DNA of 64,000 nt from Flavobacterium sp. DG2-3 (GTDB taxonomy: Bacteria > Bacteroidota > Bacteroidia > Flavobacteriales > Flavobacteriaceae), in assembly GCF_030730925.1 (NCBI RefSeq), contig NZ_JAVAMB010000001.1, forward strand, positions 744,001-808,000, written 5' to 3'. Positions 38,937 through 48,981 of the stretch are shown piece after piece. How positions within the stretch are numbered: position 1 is the stretch's first letter; each line of letters begins with the position of its first letter. A model generated the notes under the pieces. That model searched no databases, was not told where the DNA came from, and saw nothing but the letters and a program-made list of their open reading frames with translations. The position numbers and the translations under genes are program-made.

Positions 38937-38965
38937 CAAATATATGGAGATTTTTTGAAGTGCAA
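38937..38965 (-). promoter_or_regulatory. Promoter of the Bax-inhibitor-1 gene
   Basis: Minus-strand TTG (38963-38965), 18 bases, TATATTTG (38937-38944). An inverted repeat GGAGATT (38946-38952) / AATCTCC (38964-38970) spans the spacer and -33 element and could be an operator. Confidence 0.65.
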
Positions 38966-39013
38966 TCTCCGAAGAGAATTATTTAACATGATTTTCTGTT
39001 CTTTATAAAGCAA

Positions 39014-39045
39014 AAAAATCCATCAACCGAGACTGATGGATTTTT
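39014..39045 (-). terminator. Terminator of the nuo operon
   Basis: AAAAATCCATCA (39014-39025) pairs with TGATGGATTTTT (39034-39045). It lies 22 bases beyond the nuoN stop and closes the 13.6-kb operon. Confidence 0.85.
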
Positions 39046-39066
39046 CTATATATTGTATTTCTTATC

Positions 39067-40458
39067 TTAATTCAATAAGTCTAAAACTAATGAAGGGAAT
39101 AAACCAATAATAATATTTAAAGCAATTGAAACTACTGCAGTTGCATAAATAAGGAATGGTCTTCCTGTTCTTTCCTGATTTGGTTCTTTAGAATACATTG
39201 CCAAAATTAGTTTGAAATAGTAACCAACACTAATGATAGAGTTAATTACGGCAACAATTACTAAACCGATATATCCTGCTTGAATAGTTTGGTTGAATAA
39301 GAATAACTTAGCAAAGAATCCAGAGAAAATCGGAATACCGGCCATTGACAATAATGAACCTGTAAGGATTGCAGCCAATAACGGATTTGTTTTTCCTAAA
39401 CCGTGGAAATTGGTAATGTCTTCATTGTCATGATCTCTGCAAACATATAAAATTACGCTGAAAGCTGCGATTCCTGATAATGCGTAAGCAGCAGTGTAGT
39501 ATAATAAAACGCCAGCAGAAGCTGAAACAGTTAATAATGTCATTAACATGAAACCTGCGTGAGAGATTCCAGAGAAAGCCAACATACGTTTTACGTTTAC
39601 TTGTCTTAATGCCATAATATTACCAACAGACATTGAAGCAATAGAAAGAACAACGACAATAACTTCAAATGTGTGTAAAAGATCTTGGTTGTCTAATGAA
39701 GCAATTAAATTTAAACCAGAAACCAATTTAAATAGCGTTGCAATTGCCACCACTTTTGCCAATGTGCTCATTAAAGCTGTTGTTAAAGCAGGAGAACCTT
39801 CGTAAACATCTGGAGCCCAGAAATGGAAAGGTACAGCAGCTACTTTAAATAACATACCGATAACCATTAAAATCATACCAATTGGAAACCAGATTGGTAA
39901 CTCCGCAGAAAGCGCGCTTTCGTGAATTTCGCTTATATCAAAACTTCCCATTGCGCCGTAAATCAAGCAGATTCCAAATAAGATAATTCCAGAAGCAAAA
40001 GATCCCATTAAGAAATACTTCATACCGGCCTCATTGCTCTTAATATTTAAACGGTCACTTGCTGCTAAAACATATAATGCAATAGATAGAATTTCAATTC
40101 CTAAAAAGAACATTGCTAAGTTTCCAAAAGAAACCATTGCTACAGCTCCAGCCAGTAAGAAAACTTTAATAGCAACATAATCTGAAATTTTCGTTGGATG
40201 ATTATGGTAGAAATTATGGCTTAATGCTACAAGGAAAATCGTCAGGACAATAAACAATGATGAAAACGAAGTAGAGAACTTACTTACTGTAATCATATTG
40301 TTGTAATAACTTTGTTCCATTCCGAATTCGCAGAAATTGATTGCCAATACCCCTAGTAAACCTAATATGGTAAAAGGAACGATGGCTTTTCTTAAATTAA
40401 GAATTTCAAACAATAGGCAGAAAATACCCAATCCTGTTATAGCTATTAATGTATTCAT
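39067..40458 (-). CDS. nuoN: NADH-quinone oxidoreductase subunit N
   Basis: 463 residues, with about 14 hydrophobic segments and the proton-translocation motif region (GMLFKVAAVPFHFWAPDVYEGSP) with conserved Lys and His. It is one of three antiporter-like subunits of the complex I membrane arm. It is last in the nuo operon; the 66-base gap to nuoM contains a small TTAGGATT/AATCCTAA hairpin. Confidence 0.96.
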   Translation of the reverse strand: MNTLIAITGLGIFCLLFEILNLRKAIVPFTILGLLGVLAINFCEFGMEQSYYNNMITVSKFSTSFSSLFIVLTIFLVALSHNFYHNHPTKISDYVAIKVFLLAGAVAMVSFGNLAMFFLGIEILSIALYVLAASDRLNIKSNEAGMKYFLMGSFASGIILFGICLIYGAMGSFDISEIHESALSAELPIWFPIGMILMVIGMLFKVAAVPFHFWAPDVYEGSPALTTALMSTLAKVVAIATLFKLVSGLNLIASLDNQDLLHTFEVIVVVLSIASMSVGNIMALRQVNVKRMLAFSGISHAGFMLMTLLTVSASAGVLLYYTAAYALSGIAAFSVILYVCRDHDNEDITNFHGLGKTNPLLAAILTGSLLSMAGIPIFSGFFAKLFLFNQTIQAGYIGLVIVAVINSIISVGYYFKLILAMYSKEPNQERTGRPFLIYATAVVSIALNIIIGLFPSLVLDLLN

Positions 40459-40524
40459 TTTTATCTTTTTGATTTAGGATTTCAATTTTTAAATGTAATC
40501 CTAATTTATTTTTTGTTTAAAATA

Positions 40525-41964
40525 TTAGTTCTTATTGATAACTTGTAAAATGTTTTCCAAGCTTGGTGTAATCAAATCTGTGATTGGTTTTGGATAAAAT
40601 CCGAAGAACAATAAAACAGCGATAATTACTGCGAAAGAAATTCCTTCGTTAAGTGTCACATCAGCAAAAGCTTTTGAGTTCGTTTCACCCAACATTACGT
40701 GCTGGAACATTCTCAACATATAATAAGCTCCTAAAATAATAGTTGTTCCTCCTAAAATAGCAAACCAAATATTAATTTGAGATAAGCTGTATAAAACAGT
40801 AAATTCTCCAACAAAGTTAAACGTACTTGGTAATGCAACAGAAGCCAATACTAAGATTAAAAACATTGAAGCAAATTTTGGAGACTGTGTACGAATACCG
40901 CCCATTTCTGCAATTTCTCTAGTTTCATATCTTCTAAAAATAACTTCAGCAGCAAAGAATAATCCAACTACCACAAAACCGTGAGCAATCATTTGTAAAA
41001 CTGCACCTCTTAAACCATCAAGAGTTAAAGTGTAAGAAGCTGCAGCGATTAAACCAACGTGCGCAAGAGAAGAATAAGCTAATAATTTTTTAAGATCTTT
41101 TTGTCTTAAAGCGACAATAGAACCGTAAATTACACCTGCAATTCCTAAAGCAATAAAGATATACATGTATTCTTTTGCAGCTGTTGGTGCAAGTGGCAAT
41201 TGCCAACGAAGAACACTGTAAAGTCCCATTTTTAGCATGATACCAGATAAAAGCATTGTTCCAACAGTTGGTGCTTTTTGGTACACATTTGCCTGCCACG
41301 TGTGGAAAGGGATAATCGGAATTTTAATAGCATAAGCTAAGAAGAAAGCCAAGAAAATCCAGAATTGCTCGCAAGCAGATAAATTTAATTTATATAAATC
41401 TTCAATTAAGAAAGATCCTGCTTTTGTGTATAAGTAAATAAAAGCAGTTAACATGAATAACGATCCAGCAAGTGTGTAAATAAAGAATTTAACCACTGCT
41501 TTTCTGCGTTCTTCAGCATCGCCATTACCCCAGATTAAAGCAATAAAGTAAATCGGAACAAGAGCAAGCTCCCAGAAAATATAATATAAAAGACCGTCAG
41601 AAGCTAAGAAAGTTCCTGTCATAGCAAATGCCATAAAAAGAATTAATCCGTAGAAAGCTTTTGCATTTTTATATTCATTTCCAAAAGAAGAAAATATAAT
41701 AATAGGAGTAAGGGCTGCAGTTAATAAAACCATTGCCAATCCCAATCCGTCAGCGTTTAAAGCGAAAGAAATTTTAGGCTGTGTGATCCAGCTGTTGATT
41801 ACGCTGATATTTTCGCCAGCGTTATAATTATTCAATAATACAATTGAACATCCTAAAGCGGCTAAGCTGAAAAGCAAAGCAACTTTCGAAGCTAGTTTGT
41901 CACCAGAAAAATAAGTGGCAAATGCACCAATTAAAAGTATAATTAATATAGTAGAAACGTTCAT
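40525..41964 (-). CDS. nuoM: NADH-quinone oxidoreductase subunit M
   Basis: 479 residues; antiporter-like membrane subunit. The LYYIFWELALVPIYFIALIWG segment with the conserved Glu, and FLAYAIKIPIIPFHTWQANVYQKAPT with Lys and His, identify NuoM. It lies 10 bases from the nuoL stop. Confidence 0.96.
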   Translation of the reverse strand: MNVSTILIILLIGAFATYFSGDKLASKVALLFSLAALGCSIVLLNNYNAGENISVINSWITQPKISFALNADGLGLAMVLLTAALTPIIIFSSFGNEYKNAKAFYGLILFMAFAMTGTFLASDGLLYYIFWELALVPIYFIALIWGNGDAEERRKAVVKFFIYTLAGSLFMLTAFIYLYTKAGSFLIEDLYKLNLSACEQFWIFLAFFLAYAIKIPIIPFHTWQANVYQKAPTVGTMLLSGIMLKMGLYSVLRWQLPLAPTAAKEYMYIFIALGIAGVIYGSIVALRQKDLKKLLAYSSLAHVGLIAAASYTLTLDGLRGAVLQMIAHGFVVVGLFFAAEVIFRRYETREIAEMGGIRTQSPKFASMFLILVLASVALPSTFNFVGEFTVLYSLSQINIWFAILGGTTIILGAYYMLRMFQHVMLGETNSKAFADVTLNEGISFAVIIAVLLFFGFYPKPITDLITPSLENILQVINKN

Positions 41965-41974
41965 AGTTATAATA

Positions 41975-43858
41975 TTATTGAGCTAAAAATATATAGGAAA
42001 TAATGGCACACATTCCTAAAACAAATACAAATAGATATAATCCGATACTTCCTGATTGTAATCTCTTTCCTTGATAAGCAATTTCGTTTGTCACTTTACC
42101 TAATCCGAAAACAAGAGCAGATAAACCAGTTTCGATATAATCTCTAAAGAATTTAGATAAGCTATTAATTGGCTGAACAAATACAGCATCGTAAACTTCG
42201 TCTACATAATATTTGTTGTATAAAACTTTGCTTAAGCCAGTAATGTTTTCATCAGATTCCGGCACATTATCTTGCTTGAAGTATTTTACGTAAGCAATTA
42301 AAATTCCTAATAACCCACCAAGAACAGCAACACCCATTAAAGTATATTCAGTTGTGCCTAAATGATGTTCTTCGCCAGCTACTTTTGTGAAAAGCGGAGC
42401 TAAGTAATGATTTAACCAACTGTTTCCTGGTAAACTAATTAATCCACCGAAAGTGGCTAAAATAGCTAAGATGATAAGCGGAATAGTAATTAATGAACCA
42501 CTTTCGTGTAAATGATGTTTTTGCTCTTCAGTTCCTCTAAATTCTTTGAAGAAAGTCAAGAACATTAAACGGAACATATAGAAAGCTGTCATGATTGAAG
42601 CAACAGATCCAACAACGTATAATTGAATACTGTGGTGGAAAGCAGTTAATAAGATTTCATCTTTAGAAAAGAATCCAGAGAAGAATGGAACTCCAGAAAT
42701 GGCTAATGAAGAAATTAACATGGTCCAGAATGTAATTGGCATCGCTTTACGCAAACCTCCCATGTTACGCATATCCTGTTCTCCGTGTAATCCGTGAATT
42801 ACAGATCCAGAACCTAAGAATAAACAAGCTTTGAAGAATGCGTGAGTGATTACGTGGAAAACCGCTACTTCGTAAGCTCCAAATCCTAATGCTAAAAACA
42901 TTAATCCTAATTGAGAAACTGTAGAATAAGCTAAAACTTTTTTGATATCTGTCTGTACTAATCCAATTGTAGCAGCAACCAATGAAGTGATAGCTCCAAT
43001 AATTGCGATTACATTTTGTACATCGTGAGCTAAATCAAATACAAAGTTTAATCTGGTTACCATAAAGATACCTGCAGTTACCATCGTAGCCGCGTGGATC
43101 AATGCAGAAACTGGAGTTGGTCCAGCCATCGCATCAGGTAACCAAGTGTATAACGGAATCTGAGCAGATTTACCACAAGCTCCAATGAACAAACATAAAG
43201 CAGCTAAAGAAAGTAATGGTAAATTTAAGTTAGTTGCTCCTGCAATTGCAGTTTTTAAAGTCGCATAATCCAAAGTTGAAAACATCGATCCGATGATGAA
43301 CATTCCGATTAATAAACCTAAATCTCCAATTCTGTTCATGATGAAAGCTTTTTTTGCAGCATCATTGTAATCTTGGTTTTTATGCCAGAATCCAATTAAT
43401 AGGTAAGAACAAAGTCCAACACCTTCCCATCCAATGAAAAGAACTAATAAGTTGCTTCCAATTACAAGCGTAATCATAAAGAATACGAACAGATTTAAAT
43501 ACGCAAAAAACTTGTGCATATTCTCATCGTCATGCATGTAACTGATAGAGTATAAGTGAATCAAAGATCCAATTCCAGTTACAAATAATAACCAAAGAAC
43601 AGATAATTGATCTAATAAAAATCCAAGATTGATTTTTAAGTTGCTAATTTGAATCCAATCAAATAAAGTAACCTCAATTCCTTTTCCAGTTGAAGTTATT
43701 TGATTAAAAAGTAAAAGAGAAACTACAAAAGAAATCGCTACAGCAACAGTTCCGATTGCACCAGAAGCTGTTTTTCCTAAGCTTTTTCCAAAAAAGACAT
43801 TTACTAGAAAACCTAGTAAAGGAGTTAAAACTAAAATTAAAGCTAAATTGGTATCCAT
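41975..43858 (-). CDS. nuoL: NADH-quinone oxidoreductase subunit L
   Basis: 627 residues. Distal antiporter-like subunit with a C-terminal extension expected to form the lateral helix of the membrane arm. SAQIPLYTWLPDAMAGPTPVSALIHAATMV and VFFIGWEGVGLCSYLLIGFW-type segments are diagnostic. It starts 6 bases after the nuoK stop. Confidence 0.97.
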   Translation of the reverse strand: MDTNLALILVLTPLLGFLVNVFFGKSLGKTASGAIGTVAVAISFVVSLLLFNQITSTGKGIEVTLFDWIQISNLKINLGFLLDQLSVLWLLFVTGIGSLIHLYSISYMHDDENMHKFFAYLNLFVFFMITLVIGSNLLVLFIGWEGVGLCSYLLIGFWHKNQDYNDAAKKAFIMNRIGDLGLLIGMFIIGSMFSTLDYATLKTAIAGATNLNLPLLSLAALCLFIGACGKSAQIPLYTWLPDAMAGPTPVSALIHAATMVTAGIFMVTRLNFVFDLAHDVQNVIAIIGAITSLVAATIGLVQTDIKKVLAYSTVSQLGLMFLALGFGAYEVAVFHVITHAFFKACLFLGSGSVIHGLHGEQDMRNMGGLRKAMPITFWTMLISSLAISGVPFFSGFFSKDEILLTAFHHSIQLYVVGSVASIMTAFYMFRLMFLTFFKEFRGTEEQKHHLHESGSLITIPLIILAILATFGGLISLPGNSWLNHYLAPLFTKVAGEEHHLGTTEYTLMGVAVLGGLLGILIAYVKYFKQDNVPESDENITGLSKVLYNKYYVDEVYDAVFVQPINSLSKFFRDYIETGLSALVFGLGKVTNEIAYQGKRLQSGSIGLYLFVFVLGMCAIISYIFLAQ

Positions 43859-43864
43859 TTCTGA

Positions 43865-44185
43865 TTATCCTTTTAAATTTTTTAAATTATCGATACTAAT
43901 TGATCCGATATTTCTAAAGATAGAAACTAAAATGGCCAATCCTACCGCAACTTCGGCTGCAGCAACCGCCATCGAGAAGAACACAAAAACTTGTCCTTGC
44001 GCATCTTGATGATAAGTTGAAAAAGCAACAAATAAAAGGTTTACCGCATTCAACATAATTTCGATAGACATGAAAACGATAATAGCATTTCGTCTGTACA
44101 ATACACCAAAAATACCAATACAGAAAAGTACAACACTCAAAAAGATGTAGTTTTCAATACCTATTTGATTTAATATATTACCCAT
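43865..44185 (-). CDS. nuoK: NADH-quinone oxidoreductase subunit K
   Basis: 106 residues and three membrane segments. The conserved Glu residues of the proton channel are in [14 protein letters not shown] and [11 protein letters not shown]. Its ATG overlaps the nuoJ stop by one base (TAATG), which indicates translational coupling. Confidence 0.96.
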   Translation of the reverse strand: MGNILNQIGIENYIFLSVVLFCIGIFGVLYRRNAIIVFMSIEIMLNAVNLLFVAFSTYHQDAQGQVFVFFSMAVAAAEVAVGLAILVSIFRNIGSISIDNLKNLKG

Positions 44186-44724
44186 TATTTATTTAATTTT
44201 TCTTTTTTAGACAATAGAACTGTTCCAATCATAGCAACCAAAAGTAAGATCGAAGCAAATTCGAAAGGAACCATATATTCGTCCAATAAAATTTTACCTA
44301 AAACTTTAATTGATTGGAAATCTTCTCCAGTAGAATCGTATTCACCCACAATTGGTTTCGAGTTAATAAAGATTGTAATCAAAACGATCAAGATTAAACA
44401 GAAAGAAACAATAGCGCCTAGACGTGTAATTCTAGGACGGTGAACTTCTCGTTGTTCGTTCAGGTTCATCAACATGATGGTAAACAGGAACAGAATCATA
44501 ATAGCTCCAGAGTAGACTATTATATGAACAACAGCTAAGAATTGAGAATTTAATAGTAAATAATGACCAGCAATTGAGAAGAAACAGATTACCAAATAAA
44601 TGGCACTGTGAATCGGGTTTCTGCTGAAAATAGTCAAGAAAGCAGTAATAACGGTAATAAACGCTAAAAAGCAAAAGATAACTTGAACAGTTGTTGCGTG
44701 TGCAAAATCAGGAATATGTATCAT
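44185..44724 (-). CDS. nuoJ: NADH-quinone oxidoreductase subunit J
   Basis: 179 residues with five hydrophobic segments. The [24 protein letters not shown] stretch (pi-bulge helix region) is characteristic of NuoJ. It adjoins the nuoI stop with no gap. Confidence 0.95.
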   Translation of the reverse strand: MIHIPDFAHATTVQVIFCFLAFITVITAFLTIFSRNPIHSAIYLVICFFSIAGHYLLLNSQFLAVVHIIVYSGAIMILFLFTIMLMNLNEQREVHRPRITRLGAIVSFCLILIVLITIFINSKPIVGEYDSTGEDFQSIKVLGKILLDEYMVPFEFASILLLVAMIGTVLLSKKEKLNK

Positions 44725-45270
44725 TTAGTTAGCGTTTTTAAGTTGAGCGTTTTTCAAAGCCATTTCTAAAGGCATTACTAATTTGTCTTTCCCGAAAATG
44801 AAATCTTCTCTGTTGTAGCTAGCAGGAACTAACACTTTAGATTCAGTCAAGTAAATAGCGTCTTTTGGACAAGCTTCTTCACATAAACCGCAGAAAATAC
44901 AACGAAGCATATTGATTTCGTAGATTTCTGCATATTTCTCTTCTCTGTACAAGTGTTTTTCATCAGCCTTGCGTTCTGCAGCTTTCATAGTAATCGCTTC
45001 TGCAGGGCAAGATAATGCACATAATCCGCAAGCAGTACAGTTTTCACGGCCTTGTTCGTCGCGTTTCAGCATGTGCTGCCCACGGTAAACTGGACTCATT
45101 TCACGAACCTGCTCTGGGTAATGAATGGTAACTTTTTTTCTAAAAAGGTGTTTTACTGTAATAACCAGACCTTTTACAATCGCCACAAGATACAATCGCT
45201 CAACAAAAGACATGTCTTTATTTGACACCACCTTTTTTCTACCCGATAATGATATAGTTTCTATTGACAT
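44725..45270 (-). CDS. nuoI: NADH-quinone oxidoreductase subunit I (two 4Fe-4S clusters)
   Basis: 181 residues. Two ferredoxin motifs, CTACGLCALSCP and CIFCGLCEEACP, bind clusters N6a and N6b, which pass electrons toward NuoB. An N-terminal amphipathic part (FVERLYLVAIVKGLVITVKHLF) attaches it to the membrane arm. It is separated from nuoH by 159 bases that hold a conserved-looking structured element. Confidence 0.97.
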   Translation of the reverse strand: MSIETISLSGRKKVVSNKDMSFVERLYLVAIVKGLVITVKHLFRKKVTIHYPEQVREMSPVYRGQHMLKRDEQGRENCTACGLCALSCPAEAITMKAAERKADEKHLYREEKYAEIYEINMLRCIFCGLCEEACPKDAIYLTESKVLVPASYNREDFIFGKDKLVMPLEMALKNAQLKNAN

Positions 45271-45340
45271 TTTTACTATTATAGTTTATGATTTATTATT
45301 TGAAATGAATCAAATTCAATCTATTTTGTTTTTTATTTGA

Positions 45341-45420
45341 AGCTAATCCTGCTATCCGCTATATCTTATATTTTTTAAAGAAAAAAATATAAGGATGCCG
45401 CTTCTATCAGGGCTAGGGCA
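45341..45420 (-). repeat. Structured repeat element in the nuoH-nuoI spacer
   Basis: Read on the minus strand: CCCTAGCCCTGATAGAAGCG, GCATCC, a long AT hairpin (CTTATATTTTTT paired with AAAAAATATAAG on the plus strand), then GATATAGCGGATAGCAGGAT. I recall elements with these two conserved ends around a variable hairpin as frequent in Flavobacterium intergenic regions, but I cannot verify this here. It sits within an operon, just after the nuoH stop. Confidence 0.6.
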
Positions 45421-45429
45421 TTACGGTTC

Positions 45430-46482
45430 TTAGAAGCCTAAGGCAGCTAAGATTTCGTGTCTTAAAATAACAACACCTGTTATCATGATATTAATGATTG
45501 AAAGCGGAATTAAAATTCTCCATCCTAAATTCATTAATTGGTCATATCTAAATCTTGGAATTGTCCAACGTACCCACATGTAAAAGAATATGAAGAAACA
45601 TATTTTTACAAATAATGCTGCAATTCCTAATAAGTTAGCTGCATTTACACTTACATTTTCTACCATCCATTGCATTCCTGGATAGTTGTATCCACCAAAG
45701 AATAAAACAGAAATAATAGTAGAAGATATAAACATACTCGCATATTCAGCAAATAAATAGAATCCCATTTTCATTGATGAATATTCTGTGTGGTAACCTC
45801 CAATTAACTCATTTTCACATTCTGCTAAGTCGAAAGGAGTTCTGTTTGTTTCTGCAAATGAACAGATTAAGAAAATTAAGAATGATAATGGCTGATAAAA
45901 AACATTCCAGTTCATTCCTTGCTGCTGTAATGAGATTTCTTTTAAACTCATTGTTCCAGTCATCATCAATAAAGCGATTATTGATAATCCCATTGCAACC
46001 TCGTAAGAAACCATCTGAGAAGCAGCACGAATAGCTCCCATTAAAGAGAATTTATTGTTAGAAGCCCATCCACCAATCATGATGCCGTAAACTCCAACAG
46101 AAAGAACTCCAAAAATGTATAATAAAGCAATATTTACATCTGTAGCTTGAAGAATAATGTCTCTTCCGAAAAGGTGTAAACGGTCTCCCCACGGAATTAC
46201 AGCACTTGTCATCAAAGCTGTACTCATCGAAATTGCGGGACCTACGACGAATAAGAATCTATTAGGAGTGTTTGGGAAAAATTCTTCTTTCGAGAATAAT
46301 TTCATACCATCTGCAAGCGGCTGTAATAAACCTCCCCATCCTGCACGGTTTGGTCCAACACGGTCTTGCAAGAAAGCAGCAACTTTACGCTCTGCCCAAG
46401 TAGAATACATGGCCATAATCATTGTAACCGCAAAAACGACTACAATAACAACACTTTTTTCTATAATTAACGCACTTTCCAT
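45430..46482 (-). CDS. nuoH: NADH-quinone oxidoreductase subunit H
   Basis: 350 residues. This is the membrane subunit at the quinone-site interface. WAERKVAAFLQDRVGPNRAGWGGLLQPLADG and FAETNRTPFDLAECENELIGGYHTEY carry the conserved acidic loop. It follows nuoG by 6 bases. Confidence 0.97.
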   Translation of the reverse strand: MESALIIEKSVVIVVVFAVTMIMAMYSTWAERKVAAFLQDRVGPNRAGWGGLLQPLADGMKLFSKEEFFPNTPNRFLFVVGPAISMSTALMTSAVIPWGDRLHLFGRDIILQATDVNIALLYIFGVLSVGVYGIMIGGWASNNKFSLMGAIRAASQMVSYEVAMGLSIIALLMMTGTMSLKEISLQQQGMNWNVFYQPLSFLIFLICSFAETNRTPFDLAECENELIGGYHTEYSSMKMGFYLFAEYASMFISSTIISVLFFGGYNYPGMQWMVENVSVNAANLLGIAALFVKICFFIFFYMWVRWTIPRFRYDQLMNLGWRILIPLSIINIMITGVVILRHEILAALGF

Positions 46483-46488
46483 TTCTTA

Positions 46489-47517
46489 CTATTTTTGGTC
46501 TTTATCAGTTAATGGAATTGCTGCCATACTAATCTTTTTACGGTCAATATCACGGCCTAAAAGAATGTTCTTTTCAGTGTCGATCGTTACTTTCTCTAAT
46601 TTCTGAGTGTAATTATTTTGATTGATTACAGAGTCTTTTTCAAATTCTCTTGGACCTTCAATTACCCAATCCTTCACATCTTTATGATCAAAACGACAGC
46701 TGTTGCAGATGAATTCTTCCACTTCATGGTACTCGTCTTTACGGCCAGTTACACGCTGAATTTCTCCACCAAACATCCAAACGGTAGTTTTTCCGCAACA
46801 TCCTGGAGTTGTACATTCTCTGTGTGCGTTGTAAGGTTTGTTAAACCAAACTCTTGATTTAAAACGGAAAGTTTTATCTGTTAAAGCTCCAACTGGACAA
46901 ACATCGATCATGTTTCCAGAGAACTCATTTGTAATAGCTTTAGAAATACAAGTCGAAATATTAGCGTGATCACCACGGTCTAATACCCCGTGAACTCTGT
47001 TGTCTGTCAATTGATCTGCAACTTGTACACATCTTTGGCAAAGAATACAACGGTTCATGTGAAGTTGAATATTCGGACCAATATCTTCTGGTTCAAATGT
47101 TCTTTTTTCTTCAATGTAACGCGACTTCGGATTTCCGTGTTCAAAACTTAAATTCTGTAAATCACACTCTCCAGCCTGATCACAAATAGGGCAGTCTAAT
47201 GGGTGATTGATTAATAAAAATTCTGTTACAGATTTACGTGCTTCCGTTACTCTTGCAGACGATTTACTGTTTACTTCCATACCGTCCATACATCCTGTTA
47301 CACAAGATGCCATCAATTTTGGCATTGGTCGCGGGTCAGCTTCACTTCCTTTAGAAACTTCAACTAAACAACAACGGCATTTTCCGCCACTGCCTTTTAA
47401 TTTTGAGTAATAGCACATGGCTGGCGGAACTAAATCTCCACCAATCATACGTGCAGCCTGCAGGATCGTTGTTCCTGGTTCTACGTCTATACTTTGACCG
47501 TCTATGGTTACTTTCAT
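46489..47517 (-). CDS. nuoG: Short NuoG-like subunit (Fe-S part only)
   Basis: 342 residues, much shorter than typical NuoG (about 700-900). It retains the 2Fe-2S domain (CYYSKLKGSGGKCRCCLVEV), the His/Cys4 N5 motif (HPLDCPICDQAGECDLQ), a ferredoxin-like segment (NRCILCQRCVQVAD, VCPVGAL) and a C-rich piece (CTTPGCC, CNSCRF), then stops soon after the point where the molybdopterin-like domain would begin. The TAA stop at 46489-46491 lies 6 bases before nuoH, with no degenerate remnant downstream, so this is a compact form and not a recent truncation. It relays electrons from NuoF. Confidence 0.92.
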   Translation of the reverse strand: MKVTIDGQSIDVEPGTTILQAARMIGGDLVPPAMCYYSKLKGSGGKCRCCLVEVSKGSEADPRPMPKLMASCVTGCMDGMEVNSKSSARVTEARKSVTEFLLINHPLDCPICDQAGECDLQNLSFEHGNPKSRYIEEKRTFEPEDIGPNIQLHMNRCILCQRCVQVADQLTDNRVHGVLDRGDHANISTCISKAITNEFSGNMIDVCPVGALTDKTFRFKSRVWFNKPYNAHRECTTPGCCGKTTVWMFGGEIQRVTGRKDEYHEVEEFICNSCRFDHKDVKDWVIEGPREFEKDSVINQNNYTQKLEKVTIDTEKNILLGRDIDRKKISMAAIPLTDKDQK

Positions 47518-47609
47518 CTCTTATTGATTTGAATGTTGAAAGTAAGAATATTCAAAAGAGTTGCTGTCCTTTTAATATTTTTAACTTTATAACTTTCTGC
47601 TATATATTT

Positions 47610-48980
47610 TTATACGATTACTTTACCGCCAACTAAATGTTTTACCTGAGAAAAAGGCTCAGCTACAAAGTGATCTCTATTTTTAATTTTTTCTGGGAAA
47701 CGAACGTGATATTCGAACTCATCTCTAAAGTGACGAATCGCTGCAGCTACTGGCCAAGAAGCAGCGTCACCAAGTGGACAAATTGTGTTTCCTTCAATTT
47801 TGCTTTGAATGCTCCACAATAATTCGATATCTTCTTCACGGCCTTGACCGTTTTCGATTCTCCATAAGATTTTTTCCAACCATCCAGTTCCTTCACGGCA
47901 AGGAGTACATTGTCCGCAAGATTCGTGGTGGTAGAAACGAGCAAAATTCCAAGTGTTTCTAACCACACAAGCAGTGTCGTTGTATACGATAAATCCTCCG
48001 GAACCTAACATAGATCCAGTTGCAAAACCACCATCACTAAGAGATTCGTAAGTCATTAATCGGTCTTCTCCGTTTGCTGTTTTAAAAATTAATTCAGCTG
48101 GTAAAATTGGCACAGAAGAACCTCCAGGGACAAATGCTTTCAAAGGTCTGCTTGAAGACATTCCTCCTAAATATTCATCAGAATTCATGAATTCATCAAC
48201 GCTTAAGCCTAATTCAATTTCGTAAACTCCAGGATTTTTAATGTGTCCAGAAGCAGAAATTAATTTGGTTCCAGTAGAACGTCCAATTCCAATTTTAGCA
48301 TAATCATCTCCAGAATTGTTTACGATCCAAGGCACCGTTGCAATAGTTTCTACGTTGTTCACTACTGTTGGGTTTGCCCAAAGACCAGAAACCGCTGGGA
48401 AAGGTGGTTTAATACGAGGATTTCCTCTTTTACCTTCCAAAGATTCGATTAATGCTGTTTCTTCTCCACAGATATATGCTCCAGCTCCACAGTGAACGTG
48501 AAGTTCCAAATCATAACCTGATCCTAATATATTTTTTCCTAACCAACCTGCAGCTTTTGCTTCGGCGATTGCTCTTTCTAAGATTTTGAAAACCCACATA
48601 TATTCTCCACGAATGTAGATATAAGATAGGTTAGCGCCTAGAGCATAGCTTGAAGTAATCATTCCTTCGATCAATAAGTGAGGAATATATTCCATCAAGA
48701 ATCGGTCTTTGAATGTTCCTGGCTCAGACTCATCGGCATTACACACTAAGTGTCTTGGTCTTCCTGATTTTTTGTCAATAAAGCTCCATTTCATTCCAGC
48801 AGGGAAACCTGCACCACCACGACCACGCAATCCTGATTTTTTTACTTCTTCAGTAACTTCATCTGGAGTAAGTGTTTTTAAAGCTTTTTCTACAGAAGCA
48901 TAACCACCGTTTTGGCGATATACTTCGTAGGTTTTAATTCCAGGAATATTGATTTTATCTAATAATATTTTTTGTGACAT
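47610..48980 (-). CDS. nuoF: NADH-quinone oxidoreductase subunit F (NADH- and FMN-binding)
   Basis: 456 residues. The GLRGRGGAGFPAGMKWSF NADH site, the FMN region (NADESEPGTFKDR, GAGAYICGEETALIESLEGK) and the N3 cluster motif ESCGQCTPCREG are all present. It accepts hydride from NADH. It starts one base after the nuoE stop. The 92-base gap to nuoG shows no clear signal. Confidence 0.97.
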   Translation of the reverse strand: MSQKILLDKINIPGIKTYEVYRQNGGYASVEKALKTLTPDEVTEEVKKSGLRGRGGAGFPAGMKWSFIDKKSGRPRHLVCNADESEPGTFKDRFLMEYIPHLLIEGMITSSYALGANLSYIYIRGEYMWVFKILERAIAEAKAAGWLGKNILGSGYDLELHVHCGAGAYICGEETALIESLEGKRGNPRIKPPFPAVSGLWANPTVVNNVETIATVPWIVNNSGDDYAKIGIGRSTGTKLISASGHIKNPGVYEIELGLSVDEFMNSDEYLGGMSSSRPLKAFVPGGSSVPILPAELIFKTANGEDRLMTYESLSDGGFATGSMLGSGGFIVYNDTACVVRNTWNFARFYHHESCGQCTPCREGTGWLEKILWRIENGQGREEDIELLWSIQSKIEGNTICPLGDAASWPVAAAIRHFRDEFEYHVRFPEKIKNRDHFVAEPFSQVKHLVGGKVIV

Positions 48981-48981
48981 C

